NCBI RefSeq assembly: GCF_002954385.1
Contig: NZ_MQVY01000001.1
Location: 38,892-102,891 of the forward strand
Source of the DNA: Tenacibaculum sp. SG-28
GTDB lineage: Bacteria; Bacteroidota; Bacteroidia; Flavobacteriales; Flavobacteriaceae
Reading direction: 5' to 3'
DNA length: 64,000 nt
The translations under genes and the position numbers were made by a program. The notes under the pieces were generated by a model that saw only the letters and a program-made list of their open reading frames with translations, made no database searches and had not been told where the DNA came from. This document shows positions 29,195-38,971 of the stretch, in pieces; position 1 is the first letter of the stretch, and each line of letters begins with the position of its first letter.

Positions 29195-30169
29195 ATGAAA
29201 AAATTACGTTTTTTAACCCTGCTATTTCTTGTCAGTGTTTATTGTAAATCCACGGCGCAAGAGACCTTACCTATTTACTTTGATTATCTATCCGATAACG
29301 TGTTTTTGCTACATCCTGCTGCTGCGGGAATTGGGGAATGTGCAAAGCTAAGATTTACAGCGCGTCAGCAATGGGTTGGACTTCAAGATGCTCCGGAACT
29401 ACAAACCTTAAGTTACCATTCTAAAACAGGAACGGACTCCAAGGCAGGATTTGGTGTAGTCTTATTTAATGATAAAAATGGATACCATTCTCAAAAAGCC
29501 ATACAGGGTACCTACGCTTATCATCTAGACTTTGGTAGTGAAAATTTATTTAACCAATTATCTTTTGGTCTGTCTATGTCCGCAGTGCAAAATCAAGTAG
29601 ATCAAACTGGCTTTATAAACGACCCAACTATTAGTCAGGTGATAGAAAGTAGTGCCTACTTTAATGCTGACTTTGGAATGGCCTATCACTATGGAGGCTT
29701 TGCCTCTTATCTTACCGTAAAAAATCTATTTCTATCGGCTAAAGATAATCTGAATTCGAATTTTGAATCGTTTAACCTTAGAAATTATATTTTTGGTGCG
29801 AGTTACTTTTTTGGAAAAGAAGATTTCCTACAGTTTGAACCGTCTATTATGTTCCAATTTAAAGAGCAAACCAAGGAAAAAATAGGAGATTTAAACTTTA
29901 AAGTCTATAAGAAATTTGACAAAACGCAATTATGGGCAGCACTTTCTTATAGAAGAAGTTTTGATGGGCAAGTTTTTGGAGATGCCTCTTATGTATCGCC
30001 TATTCTGGGGATTAATTATAAAAAAATCATGTTCTCTTACACGTATACAAAACAAACAGGAGATATTGTTTTTTCTAACGGTAACTTTCATCAAGTCACT
30101 CTTGGTGTAGATGTTTTTTGCAGAAAAAGACGTGCCTCAGCGTGTCCTAATATAAGCAATGGATTTTAG
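29195..30169 (+). CDS. PorP/SprF family outer-membrane protein, orphan
   Basis: A 324-residue beta-barrel of the PorP/SprF family. The signal peptide ends KSTAQ, followed by the family hallmark LHPAAAGIGEC and FTARQQWVGLQDAP. Strands of alternating hydrophobicity run to the C-terminus, which has a short Cys-containing tail (CRKRRASACPNIS) absent from the paralogue at 12258. Unlike that paralogue it has no CHU_C adhesin next to it and appears monocistronic, with its own TATCTTTG box. It may serve a distant T9SS substrate. Its 3' end overlaps the convergent murI by 4 bp. Confidence 0.86.
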   Translation: MKKLRFLTLLFLVSVYCKSTAQETLPIYFDYLSDNVFLLHPAAAGIGECAKLRFTARQQWVGLQDAPELQTLSYHSKTGTDSKAGFGVVLFNDKNGYHSQKAIQGTYAYHLDFGSENLFNQLSFGLSMSAVQNQVDQTGFINDPTISQVIESSAYFNADFGMAYHYGGFASYLTVKNLFLSAKDNLNSNFESFNLRNYIFGASYFFGKEDFLQFEPSIMFQFKEQTKEKIGDLNFKVYKKFDKTQLWAALSYRRSFDGQVFGDASYVSPILGINYKKIMFSYTYTKQTGDIVFSNGNFHQVTLGVDVFCRKRRASACPNISNGF

Positions 30170-30963
30170 AAGTTTGTAGTTGATATCGTAACGTTTTTGT
30201 ATTCCTTTACGATCTCTTTTATCAGAGCGCTGTTTTTGTTGCATAGAAATGTATAGCTTGGTTTTGTATTGGTAAACCTGTTGAGTTTTTGTTCGGTAAG
30301 TATTTTTTTGGTTTGGTTTGCTACCGCATATCCTGAATCTATAATGCGTATTTCTCCTCCTGTAATTTGTTCGATTTGTTTTTTAAGATACGGATAATGC
30401 GAACAACCCAAGACAATACAATCTACATTTGCTGCTTGCATTGGAGCAAGATAGGTTTTTAAAAGACGATTCATTTCAGGAGTCTCTATCTTTCCGGCTT
30501 CAATTAATTCTACCAATCCTTCACCAATTTGTTCAGTAACGCTAATAGTACTCTTTAAAGTAGCTGCGGTTTTTTCAAATAGCGCACTGTTTAGCGTCCC
30601 TTTGGTAGCCAATACTCCTATAGAATTTGTTTTTGTATGTAATGCTGCAGGTTTGATAGCAGGTTCAATTCCGATGAAGGATATCGAGGGGTATTTTTTT
30701 CGCAAGGTTTGTATGGCATTTGTCGTAGCAGTATTACACGCTACCACAATTAGTTTACAACCTTTAGCTAATAAATAATCTGTATTTTTTACAGAAAATT
30801 GTATAATGGTTTCCCGATTTTTTTGCCCGTAGGGAGCATTTGCACTGTCGGATAAATAAATGGTGTCTTCCAGTGGTAATACCTTTTGAATTTCTTTCCA
30901 AATGGATATTCCACCTATTCCAGAATCAAATATACCAATAGGAGCCTCTCTTTGTTTTGTCAT
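30166..30963 (-). CDS. murI: Glutamate racemase
   Basis: MurI supplies D-glutamate for peptidoglycan. The 265 residues contain IGIFDSGIGGISIWKEI with the conserved Asp-Ser, catalytic Cys76 in VVACNTATTNA and catalytic Cys187 in VLGCSHYPYL. It is full length. It closes the minus-strand envelope cluster (ompH-ompH-bamA-uppS upstream). A strong terminator lies between it and ompH, so it may have its own promoter or rely on read-through. Confidence 0.94.
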   Translation of the reverse strand: MTKQREAPIGIFDSGIGGISIWKEIQKVLPLEDTIYLSDSANAPYGQKNRETIIQFSVKNTDYLLAKGCKLIVVACNTATTNAIQTLRKKYPSISFIGIEPAIKPAALHTKTNSIGVLATKGTLNSALFEKTAATLKSTISVTEQIGEGLVELIEAGKIETPEMNRLLKTYLAPMQAANVDCIVLGCSHYPYLKKQIEQITGGEIRIIDSGYAVANQTKKILTEQKLNRFTNTKPSYTFLCNKNSALIKEIVKEYKNVTISTTNF

Positions 30964-30975
30964 AGTAACAAAAAT

Positions 30976-31005
30976 AAAAAACCTACTAGTATAAGTAGGT
31001 TTTTT
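30976..31005. terminator. Bidirectional terminator between ompH and murI
   Basis: AAAAAACCTACT (30976-30987), 6-nt loop, AGTAGGTTTTTT (30994-31005): a perfect 12-bp stem with runs on both sides. It would stop minus-strand transcripts of ompH before murI. Confidence 0.75.
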
Positions 31006-31025
31006 GTAATAAAGGATATTTTGTC

Positions 31026-31535
31026 TTAAAATCCTAATTTTGATTTAACAGCATCGTAAATATCGTCTCCCTTGTCGTAAACGATTAAACCTTTACCTGG
31101 AGATGCGTCAAAAACATAAATAATTCCTTTTTCTGCTGCTACTGCTTTTATTGCATCCTCAGCTTTCTTTAATATAGGAAGAGTTTTTGCTTGGTATTTT
31201 GCTTGCATATCCTTACTAGCTGCTTGTTCCGCTTGTTGGATTTTTAATCGGTCTTGTTGCACTTCTGCTGCTCTTTTTTGATTTTCTTCTTGCGTTTGCG
31301 CTTTTCCTTCTGCTTCGTATTTCTTTACTTTAGCTTCTAGTTTTTTAAACATTGCCTCTATATCATCACGATAGGTTTTATTTAACTTTTCCAAATCAGC
31401 TTTCATTGCTTGTGTATCTGGCATTTCCGCTAATAATTTGTCAGTGTTAATATGTGCAGTTTTTTGTGCGTTTACAACACCGTTCATTCCCATCGTAAAA
31501 ATTGCAACTAATAATAACGTTTTTAAATGTTTCAT
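31026..31535 (-). CDS. OmpH/Skp family periplasmic chaperone
   Basis: A 169-residue Skp-like chaperone for outer-membrane proteins. A signal peptide (ending GVVNAQ) is followed by AHINTDKLLAEMPDTQAMKA, a long charged coiled coil (about 45-125), and the strand IIYVFDASPGKGLIVYDKGDD characteristic of the family. It lies directly downstream of a second OmpH gene and BamA, matching its role in carrying barrel proteins to the BAM complex. Confidence 0.9.
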   Translation of the reverse strand: MKHLKTLLLVAIFTMGMNGVVNAQKTAHINTDKLLAEMPDTQAMKADLEKLNKTYRDDIEAMFKKLEAKVKKYEAEGKAQTQEENQKRAAEVQQDRLKIQQAEQAASKDMQAKYQAKTLPILKKAEDAIKAVAAEKGIIYVFDASPGKGLIVYDKGDDIYDAVKSKLGF

Positions 31536-31575
31536 CTTTGTCGTTTTGATTTAATTTATTGTCTCTATTTTTTAT

Positions 31576-32382
31576 TTATTTACTTTCGTTTTTCTTTTCT
31601 TCTTCTAATTTATTCTTTTCTTCTTTAGCTTTTTTTAATGCTTCTCGTTTTTCTTGTAATAATTTTCTCTTGTCTGCTTTGGCTTTCAGTGCTGCCTGTC
31701 TTTTTTCTTCTATCCTTTTAATTCTTTCTTCTCTTTCGGTAAGCTTTTTTTGTTTTAATGCTTCTTTTTTCGCTTTAGCTTCTTTTTGTTGTTCGGTTAA
31801 ATTATCATCTTTTAACAATTCTTTTTTTGCTGCTATTTTTTCTTTCTTCGCTTGTTGTCTCTGATCTATATTAATCATTTTTACAATTAGGTCGCTAATA
31901 TCGTGTTTTTTATTAGAATATAGCATTACTAATTCAGAAGATTTATCAAAAACAAAATCATATTTTTTTCTTGTTGCTATAGTTTGAACTGCATTATAAA
32001 CCTGGTCTTGAACTGGCTGCACTAATTGCTTCCTTAGGTTAAACAGATCTCCCCTAGGGCCAAAGTATAAGGATTCTAATCTTCGCAGGGCTTCTTGTTT
32101 AATTTGAATATCTTCTTCACGTTCTTCGATTAAATCTTTGGTTAAAATTGCTTTTTCTGTGGCGAGATCACTTTTTATTAGTTCAATATTTCTCGCTTCT
32201 TTATCTAATTGATTTCTCCATTTCGTAACCTTGGCATTTAATGATTTTTGGGCTTCTGTATATTCAGGTATGTTTTGCAATATATATTCCATATCAATGT
32301 ATGCAATACGTTGTGTTTTTTGACTAAACAACGTTGAAACTGTAAGTAAAAGAACGAAGGCGTATACGTTTTTTTTCATCAT
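31576..32382 (-). CDS. OmpH/Skp family protein with long charged C-terminal helix
   Basis: A 268-residue Skp paralogue. Signal peptide (ending LFSQ), then RIAYIDMEYILQNIPEYTEA, a coiled coil, and the strand YDFVFDKSSELVMLYSNKKHDI close the Skp core at about residue 170. The remaining 95 residues are almost wholly Lys, Glu, Ala and Arg and should form one long helix. This two-Skp arrangement beside bamA is usual in Flavobacteriia. The extra helix may lengthen the chaperone's tentacles or contact the envelope, which is an inference. Confidence 0.88.
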   Translation of the reverse strand: MMKKNVYAFVLLLTVSTLFSQKTQRIAYIDMEYILQNIPEYTEAQKSLNAKVTKWRNQLDKEARNIELIKSDLATEKAILTKDLIEEREEDIQIKQEALRRLESLYFGPRGDLFNLRKQLVQPVQDQVYNAVQTIATRKKYDFVFDKSSELVMLYSNKKHDISDLIVKMINIDQRQQAKKEKIAAKKELLKDDNLTEQQKEAKAKKEALKQKKLTEREERIKRIEEKRQAALKAKADKRKLLQEKREALKKAKEEKNKLEEEKKNESK

Positions 32383-32411
32383 TATATAATGTGTTAAGGA
32401 AAAACCGTGCC

Positions 32412-32446
32412 AAAAAAACCTGACACCTTACAAATGTAAGGTTTTA
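32412..32446 (-). terminator. Hairpin at the bamA 3' end
   Basis: On the minus strand AAAACCT at the bamA stop can pair with AGGTTTT further on, followed by extra T. A competing inner hairpin, ACCTTACA and TGTAAGGT (32425-32442), overlaps it. It is a possible terminator or attenuator between bamA and ompH. Confidence 0.4.
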
Positions 32447-35013
32447 GAACTGTCTTCCAATAATAAAATGTGTTTGCCAGCCAGATTTTTGAGGGTTAAT
32501 TGTATTTTCAAGACCAGGTAACGGATCAAAGCCATGAGCAAAGTCGATACCTAGTAAACCAAAAGCGGGCATAAAAATACGAACCCCGAGTCCTGCCGAA
32601 CGTTTTAACTTAAACGGATTAAAATCGCTAAAATTGTCATAAGAGTTACCAGCTTCTAAAAACCCTAATGTATAGATAGAAGCAGATGGTTTATCGGTTA
32701 TGGAGTAGCGTAATTCTAACTGAAACTTATTGTAAATTGCACCTCCGTCAATATCACTAAGACTATTGTTTTCATATCCTCTTAAACCTACTACCTCTCT
32801 ACCATCTAATTGTCCTTGCGCAATCCCATCTCCACCAACAAAATATCTTTCAACGGGGGTAAGACCTAATTCGCTATTGTAATATCCTAAGAAACCAATT
32901 TCAAAGTTAGACATTAGTACTAATTTTTTTGCTAATTCAGTATACCATTTTCCTTTGGCGGATATTTTATAATATTCTAGCCATTTGTATTTGTCGGCAA
33001 ATAATCTTGTTCCTCCGGTGATCCTGGGTATGCATCATCAGGTCTTGAATAATCTTTATTGTTCAAGAGAGAGTATGGTATTGTAGCTTTGGCGCGTAGC
33101 GTAAAATCCGATCCATAGGTGGGGAATATCAAACCAGGACCAGCATCTTTTCTATTTAACGCTATGGTATACGCTAAATTATTTAAGTCACCTTGGCTTA
33201 ATATGTCATTTGATGAACCCACGCGATACCCATAGTTGTTTAATTCAATTCGTTGGAAACTTATTGATTGTGATAACGAAAAATAATCATCCGGCCAACG
33301 CAATCGTTTACCAAGCCCTATTTGTGCACCAATAATACCTAAATTTTCATCTCTTATAACATTATTGGTTTGAAAATCAAAGCGATACTGATTCGAGTAA
33401 TATACAGAGAAAGACAAGGATTGTGGCTTTCTTCCACCTAACCAAGGTTCTGTAAAGGAAAAACTATAGGTGCTGTAGGTTCTACTAGCTTGCAGACGAA
33501 GTGATAAACTTTGTCCATCTCCCATGGGAAGCGGTTTGTAAGCTTCCTTATTGAATAAGTTTCTTACAGAAAAATTGTTAAAAGAAAGACCAAGTGTTCC
33601 GATAAAAGATCCTCCACCGTATCCACCTTGTAATTCTATTTGACTTCCACCTTTTTCTACTACAGAGAATTCTATGTCGGTAGTTTTGTCTTGATAGTTT
33701 GGGTTAACATCTGGAGTAACATTCGCGTCAAAAAAGCCCAATTGCCCTATTTCTCGGATCGATCGGATGATGTTTTGACGACTAAATAAATCTCCTGGCT
33801 TTACTCGCAATTCTCTGTATATTACATGGTCGTTTGTTTTATCATTACCAACCACAGTTACTTTTTTAATAGTTGCCTGCTCGTCTTCACGAATTCTAAT
33901 TTCTAAGGTAATCGAATCGTTTTCAACCTTGGTTTCTATTGGGTTGATTTGTGAAAATAAATAACCGTTGTTTTGGTAAAAACTTTGTAAATCTTGTGAG
34001 GTCGGTGTACCATCTCCAGAAATTCGTTCTTTGAGTACTTTTCCGTTGTAGACGTCTCCTTTTTCAATGCGTAACAAACTTTGAAGTTGTTTGTCTGTAT
34101 AATTTTTGTTTCCAACAAACAATATATCTCCAAATCTGTACTGACGTCCTTCCTCTAGTCTAATACTTAAATTGATGGTGTTATCATTATTCCACGTTAC
34201 ATTATCGGATAATATTCTTGCATCTCTATACCCATTTTCACTATACTTTTCTAAAATTGCCTCCAAGTCTTCCTTGTAGTCTTCTTGTATATATTTAGAA
34301 CTCTTCCAAAAACGACCTAACATTTTTTGTTTGGTGTTTTTCATGGCAGATCGAAGGGTTCTGTCAGACAATGCTTCATTCCCTTCAAAATTTATTTCTC
34401 TAATTTTTATTCGATTCCCGCGATCGATAAAAATACTCATACTTACAGTATTAACATCTGAGCTATCTTTTTTAGTATCTAGGTTTACTTTTGTTTTGAG
34501 AAATCCTTTATCGGTATATTTTTTGGTTATGTAGTTTTTGGTGGTTACAATAAGATTTTCTGTAACCATCATTCCTTTTTTTAGTTCTGTCTCTTTTAGA
34601 ATTTCTTTTTTCTTCGATTTACTTATTCCTGAGATTGTCACATCGGTAAGCTGTGGAAGTTCTAAAACATCAAATTGAAGATATACTGTTTCGCCATCTA
34701 ATTTTGAAATGTAAACATCTACTTGGCTGAACTGTTTACTTTCATATAATTTCTTTATGGCGCTAGTAAGTTTATCTCCAGGAAGTTTAATGGCTTGTCC
34801 GTTGATAAGGCCGGTGTATACTCTAACAGTTTCTTCGCTAAATTTTTGAAGACCGGTAACCGTTATACCTCCCAATATATAATCCTTTCCTTTTTCGTAT
34901 TGGATAACATTGTTGTTTACAGCAGTAGTATCTTTAACTGTTTCTTGTGCTTGCGTATTTCCTATAGTTAAGGCACTAACTAGTAGTACTACTAAAAATG
35001 AAATCTTATTCAT
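32444..35013 (-). CDS. bamA: Outer membrane protein assembly factor BamA, one frameshift
   Basis: BamA inserts beta-barrel proteins into the outer membrane. Repaired length is 856 residues, normal for Bacteroidota. I start at the second Met (ATG 35013, MNKISF, signal peptide ending NTQAQ), overlapping uppS by 8 bp. Five POTRA domains (about 50-450) are followed by a 16-strand barrel with the loop-6 motif VVGLRGYENN and a C-terminal Phe (IIGRQF). The frame breaks near 33000: one more T in TTT on the coding strand gives EEQDYFADKYKWLEYYKIS. Loss of BamA is lethal in known bacteria, so the break is probably sequence error. Confidence 0.92.
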
Positions 35014-35758
35014 TGGTTTCAATCTGTTCACTTGTTTTTCCAAATCTTCTCTCCCTGTTTTGATAATCTAATATGGCGTCGTAAAGATGTTCTTTTCTAA
35101 AGTCTGGCCATAGTAAATCTGTAAAGTAAAATTCTGCATATGCCATTTGCCAAAGTAAAAAATTACTTATTCTTTGCTCTCCACTTGTACGTATCATTAA
35201 ATCAACGTCAGGCAAATTAAATGTATATAAATGATTATTTATAATATTATTGTCAATTTTTTCAATTTCGATTTCATTATTAACAACTTTTTTAGATATG
35301 TTTCTAATAGCGTTAACAATTTCTTCCCTAGAACCATAGCTCAGCGCAAAGGTTAAGGTGATTTTGGTGTTGTTTTTTGTTTTTTCGATTACATTGTTTA
35401 GAACTTTTTGCGCTCTTTTTGGTAAGTTTTCCGTATTTCCAATAGCATTTACCTTCACATTTTTTCTAATAAATTCTGGTAATTCTTTCTGTAGGTTAAT
35501 AATTAAAAGATTCATTAAGGCTTCTACTTCCAGTTTTGGTCTATTCCAATTTTCGGTAGAAAATGCATAAAGTGTTAGGTATTCAATGCCTAAATCGCTT
35601 GCAGTATCTGCCGATTCTCTGATTGCTTTTAGGGCGTTCCTGTGACCAAAAACCCTTTGCATCCCTTTCTTCTTCGCCCAACGACCATTTCCATCCATTA
35701 TGATGGCAATGTGATTAGGTTTTTTGTGTGAATTAATACTAAGTAGTTTTTTGTCCAT
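35006..35758 (-). CDS. uppS: Isoprenyl transferase (undecaprenyl diphosphate synthase)
   Basis: UppS condenses isopentenyl diphosphate onto farnesyl diphosphate to give the C55 lipid carrier for cell-wall synthesis. The 250 residues include IIMDGNGRWAKKKG with the catalytic Asp, GHRNALKAIRE, LTLYAFSTENWNRP and DLMIRTSGEQRISNFLLWQ. Its stop overlaps the bamA start (ATGAATAA), implying translational coupling. Confidence 0.95.
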   Translation of the reverse strand: MDKKLLSINSHKKPNHIAIIMDGNGRWAKKKGMQRVFGHRNALKAIRESADTASDLGIEYLTLYAFSTENWNRPKLEVEALMNLLIINLQKELPEFIRKNVKVNAIGNTENLPKRAQKVLNNVIEKTKNNTKITLTFALSYGSREEIVNAIRNISKKVVNNEIEIEKIDNNIINNHLYTFNLPDVDLMIRTSGEQRISNFLLWQMAYAEFYFTDLLWPDFRKEHLYDAILDYQNRERRFGKTSEQIETNE

Positions 35759-35761
35759 CTT

Positions 35762-36442
35762 TTATTTCGTTAGTCCACTGTAACACTGCGGTTTGCCAAA
35801 GGTATAAACTATTGCTAAACCAGAAAAGACATACCAATCATTTCCATTACCCGTAAAATTAAGGGCGGAGATTTCTGCAGTGCTGTAATCCAATTCATCG
35901 GTAAATGTGTATCTAGCGCCTATCTCAAAGGATATGGCTATATTGTTTATCAATTGTCCTTTAAACCCTACACCAACGGGTATACCGTATGAAAAATCGC
36001 TCCTAAAGAGCACATTATTATCGGGAGTTAAACTTTCAGGAGCTCTGTAGTTAAATGCAGCAAATTCAACAAAGAGATAAGGGGTGTATCTCGTTTTGTA
36101 GTTCGCAATGTTGTAGTCAAAATAATTTATTTCTATTCCAACCGCAATCTCATGAATCGTATTGCTAAAGCTTCTTCCTTGGTTTTTTCTATAGGCATTA
36201 TCCGAGTCGATATCATTTCCTTTAATAGGAAGGTACGTATAAGTTCCTCTTGCTACTATTCTAGGATTAATGTTGTATTTGTATACAAGCCCACCAGCAA
36301 ATTGGTTGGGATAAATATAATTTGTCCTACCAATATCCCCAATGTAATTAGACCCACCAAAAGAGAATCCAATTTCATGGCTTTGTGCCACGGAAACAAA
36401 AGTTACGAGTGTAAATAATATGCTTGAAATAAATTTTTTCAT
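35762..36442 (-). CDS. DUF6089-like outer-membrane beta-barrel protein
   Basis: A 226-residue exported protein starting MKKFISS with a signal peptide ending SVAQS. EIGFSFGGSNYIGDIGRTNYIYPNQFAGGLVY and alternating strands to VYTFG resemble the DUF6089 family, small barrels found between nadK and uppS in flavobacteria. I chose ATG 36442 over the in-frame 36460 because it begins a clean signal peptide. Its place in the bamA-uppS operon hints at an envelope role, but the function is unknown. Confidence 0.78.
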   Translation of the reverse strand: MKKFISSILFTLVTFVSVAQSHEIGFSFGGSNYIGDIGRTNYIYPNQFAGGLVYKYNINPRIVARGTYTYLPIKGNDIDSDNAYRKNQGRSFSNTIHEIAVGIEINYFDYNIANYKTRYTPYLFVEFAAFNYRAPESLTPDNNVLFRSDFSYGIPVGVGFKGQLINNIAISFEIGARYTFTDELDYSTAEISALNFTGNGNDWYVFSGLAIVYTFGKPQCYSGLTK

Positions 36443-36548
36443 TGTAAAAATAGCTGGCAAATATAAGGATTTGTATTCGCTTTAAAAAGTTAATAATAGG
36501 TCTTTTTTGATTAACTTTTTTTTACATTTTTATTGTAGAATGCGCAAC

Positions 36549-37444
36549 TTATAGTGACTCGTTTCTAGTATCTTCACCCCATAGTAATTTGCTTCTTAAT
36601 GTTTTTAAATAGGATTCATTATTTGGTAAAATGCTTTTAATTGTAAAAGGCGCTTTTCGAATTTTAATCTTAATTTTTTTATTTGCAGTAGCAATTCTAG
36701 AGTCTAAGGTGATTAGAAAATCTTTTTCACGAGCACTTACCTCTAATTCAATAATCGTTTCGTCCGGAATTACAATTGGTCTTGCGTTCAGGTTGTGTGG
36801 CGCAATCGGGGTAATTACGATGCTTTTAGAATCGGGTAATATTACCGGTCCTTCGCAGCTTAAGGAGTATCCGGTAGATCCTGTAGGTGTACTGATAATT
36901 AGGCCGTCAGCCCAATAGTTTGTTAAGTATTCGCCATTCAAATAGGTTTTAACTCCGATCATGGAAGTGGTATTTCTTCTGGCTATGGTGATTTCATTTA
37001 ACGCAAAGTCTATTTCCTCAAATGCTTTAATTTTGGGATCTGTTTCAATTTCTAGTAAAGTTCTCTCTTGGATGCTGTAATCGTTATTGAGTAGTAATTC
37101 GATTGCTTGTTCAATTTCGTTTTTTTGTACAATAGCTAAAAATCCTAATCTCCCTGTGTTAATTCCCATAATAGGATGTTGAGGTCTCTAACATAGGTAA
37201 CTGCTCTTAAAATTGTTCCGTCTCCACCAATTGTAAATAAAACGTCGAAAGAAGAGGACAGATCATTAAAATGTGCGAAAGTTGGATATTTTTTATCCAA
37301 TATGTCATGTTCTATGAGCAAGTCGTAAAAGGCTTTTTCAAAAAATACGACTATCTGTTTATTTCTTAGAATATCCAATAAAATCAATAATTCTTTCTCT
37401 GAAGATATGGTGTAAGCTTGTCCGTATATGGCTACTTTTTTCAA
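36549..37444 (-). CDS. nadK: NAD kinase, one frameshift
   Basis: NAD kinase makes NADP from NAD and ATP. Two frames (37145-37444 and 36549-37169) join to 298 residues when one C is added to the CC run at 37174-37175 (coding strand), giving RDLNIPIMGINTGRLGFL. The motif FTIGGDGTILRAV carries the GGDG catalytic loop, and ISTPTGSTGYSLSCEGPV the second family motif. Pathway essentiality makes a real null mutation unlikely. It lies between the CBS gene and DUF6089 in the envelope cluster. Confidence 0.92.
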
Positions 37445-37477
37445 GATATGTAAATTTTAGGTGATATAATAATTGGA

Positions 37478-38137
37478 TTACATGTCTAGATATTTCTTTA
37501 GATATCGAGCTCTGTCTTTAAGTTCTTCTAGGTAGTTGTCGTCATCGTGTTGTGTTAACACGGTATAGTCATACCTTCTGAAAGTTTGAATAATTTCATT
37601 AATGATACTCGTGGATACTTTTAATGTGATTTGAACAATATCTTGCCCTGCATGAGAGATATACATTCCTAAAAGCTTACTGTTATTGCTTTCGATTATT
37701 TGTGCTATTTCACTCATGGAATAGTCATCCTTGTTTTTTTGTATCATTAACGTTTCGCTTTCAATATGTAAAAAAGGACTGTCTGCAAAAGCATCGAGAA
37801 TGTCACCTAATTCGTAGTAACCAACATAATTTAAATCTTTGTCTATTACAGGGATAAAATTACTATCGTTATCTGCAAAAAGTGCCACTAAGTCTAATAG
37901 TGTGGTATTCAGATGCGTGTAAAAGTGATCTAATAAATAGTCTAATTCTTTAATACTGTCTTCCTTGTTTTCGATGGTTTGAATGTCTCTTTTTGGCAGG
38001 CATCCAACTAATTTACCTTTTTTGAGTATTGGTAAATGCGTTAAAGGCAACTCCTCAAACAGTTGCTGCGCCGAAAGAATAGAAAAATCTAAACCAAGCT
38101 CTTGAATATCATTGGATATGAAATCATTAATTTTCAT
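37478..38137 (-). CDS. CBS domain-containing protein
   Basis: A 219-residue cytoplasmic protein. A pair of CBS motifs (about 5-60 and 75-130: LPLTHLPILKKGKLVGCLP and NFIPVIDKDLNYVGYYELG) usually binds adenosyl ligands. The C-terminal 75 residues (LLGMYISHAGQDIVQITLKV, TFRRYDYTV) look like an ACT-type regulatory fold. It is the first gene of the minus-strand nadK-uppS-bamA cluster and divergent from pdxJ. The ligand and target are unknown; adenylate sensing is a guess from the domain. Confidence 0.82.
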   Translation of the reverse strand: MKINDFISNDIQELGLDFSILSAQQLFEELPLTHLPILKKGKLVGCLPKRDIQTIENKEDSIKELDYLLDHFYTHLNTTLLDLVALFADNDSNFIPVIDKDLNYVGYYELGDILDAFADSPFLHIESETLMIQKNKDDYSMSEIAQIIESNNSKLLGMYISHAGQDIVQITLKVSTSIINEIIQTFRRYDYTVLTQHDDDNYLEELKDRARYLKKYLDM

Positions 38138-38171
38138 TAGTATCTATATAGGTTAAAATGATTTAATGAAT

Positions 38172-38179
38172 TACTTTTG
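38172..38179 (+). promoter_or_regulatory. Candidate promoter of pdxJ
   Basis: TACTTTTG (TAnnTTTG), 51 bp before the pdxJ start, in the divergent gap with the CBS gene. Confidence 0.35.
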
Positions 38180-38230
38180 TAAGGTATTAATTAGTCGTTT
38201 TGTAATGACGTAAAATAGACTGAAACACCC

Positions 38231-38947
38231 ATGACAAAGTTAAGTGTAAATATAAACAAAATAGCAACGCTAAGGAATTCAAGAGGAGGGAATGTTCCTA
38301 ATTTGATAAAGGTAGCTGAAGATGTACAACACTTTGGTGGAGAAGGTATAACAATACATCCAAGGCCTGATGAACGGCATATTCGGTATCAAGATGCATA
38401 CGATTTAAAACCTGTTGTTTATACAGAGTACAATATTGAAGGCAATCCGATACCACAATTTATGGATTTAGTCTTAGCAATAAAGCCAACACAAGTGACG
38501 CTTGTTCCAGACGGTGAAAACGTATTGACTTCCAATGCTGGATGGGATACCGTTAAACACCAATCTTATCTAAAAGAAGTTATTGCCGAGTTTAAAAAGG
38601 AAGGTATTAGAACCTCTATTTTTATTGATACAGATAAAAAATTAATAGCAGCAGCAGCCACAACAGGTACCGATAGAATTGAGTTGTATACAGAAAAATA
38701 TGCTAGAGAGTATGAATTAGGAAACCAGGAGGCTGTTAATGCATATAAGGAAGCTGCAATATTGGCAAGTGATCTAGGGCTAGGGGTAAATGCTGGGCAT
38801 GATTTAAATCTTGATAATATTAAGTTTTTTAAAGATAATGTACCGGGATTAGCTGAAGTTTCGATTGGGCATGCTCTTATTTCAGAGAGCTTATATCTCG
38901 GGATTGAAAACGTAGTTAATATGTATTTACATAGATTAAAATACTAA
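38231..38947 (+). CDS. pdxJ: Pyridoxine 5'-phosphate synthase
   Basis: PdxJ condenses 1-deoxy-D-xylulose 5-phosphate with amino-acetone phosphate to pyridoxine 5'-phosphate. The 238 residues contain LSVNINKIATLRNSRGGN, ITIHPRPDERHI, VTLVPDGENVLTSNAGWD, RIELYTEKYA, and GVNAGHDLN, with the phosphate-binding and catalytic His and Glu positions. It is full length, and 24 bp separate it from the downstream hydrolase. Confidence 0.96.
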   Translation: MTKLSVNINKIATLRNSRGGNVPNLIKVAEDVQHFGGEGITIHPRPDERHIRYQDAYDLKPVVYTEYNIEGNPIPQFMDLVLAIKPTQVTLVPDGENVLTSNAGWDTVKHQSYLKEVIAEFKKEGIRTSIFIDTDKKLIAAAATTGTDRIELYTEKYAREYELGNQEAVNAYKEAAILASDLGLGVNAGHDLNLDNIKFFKDNVPGLAEVSIGHALISESLYLGIENVVNMYLHRLKY

Positions 38948-38971
38948 CGAAGAAGTAAAAGGTTTCATGTA

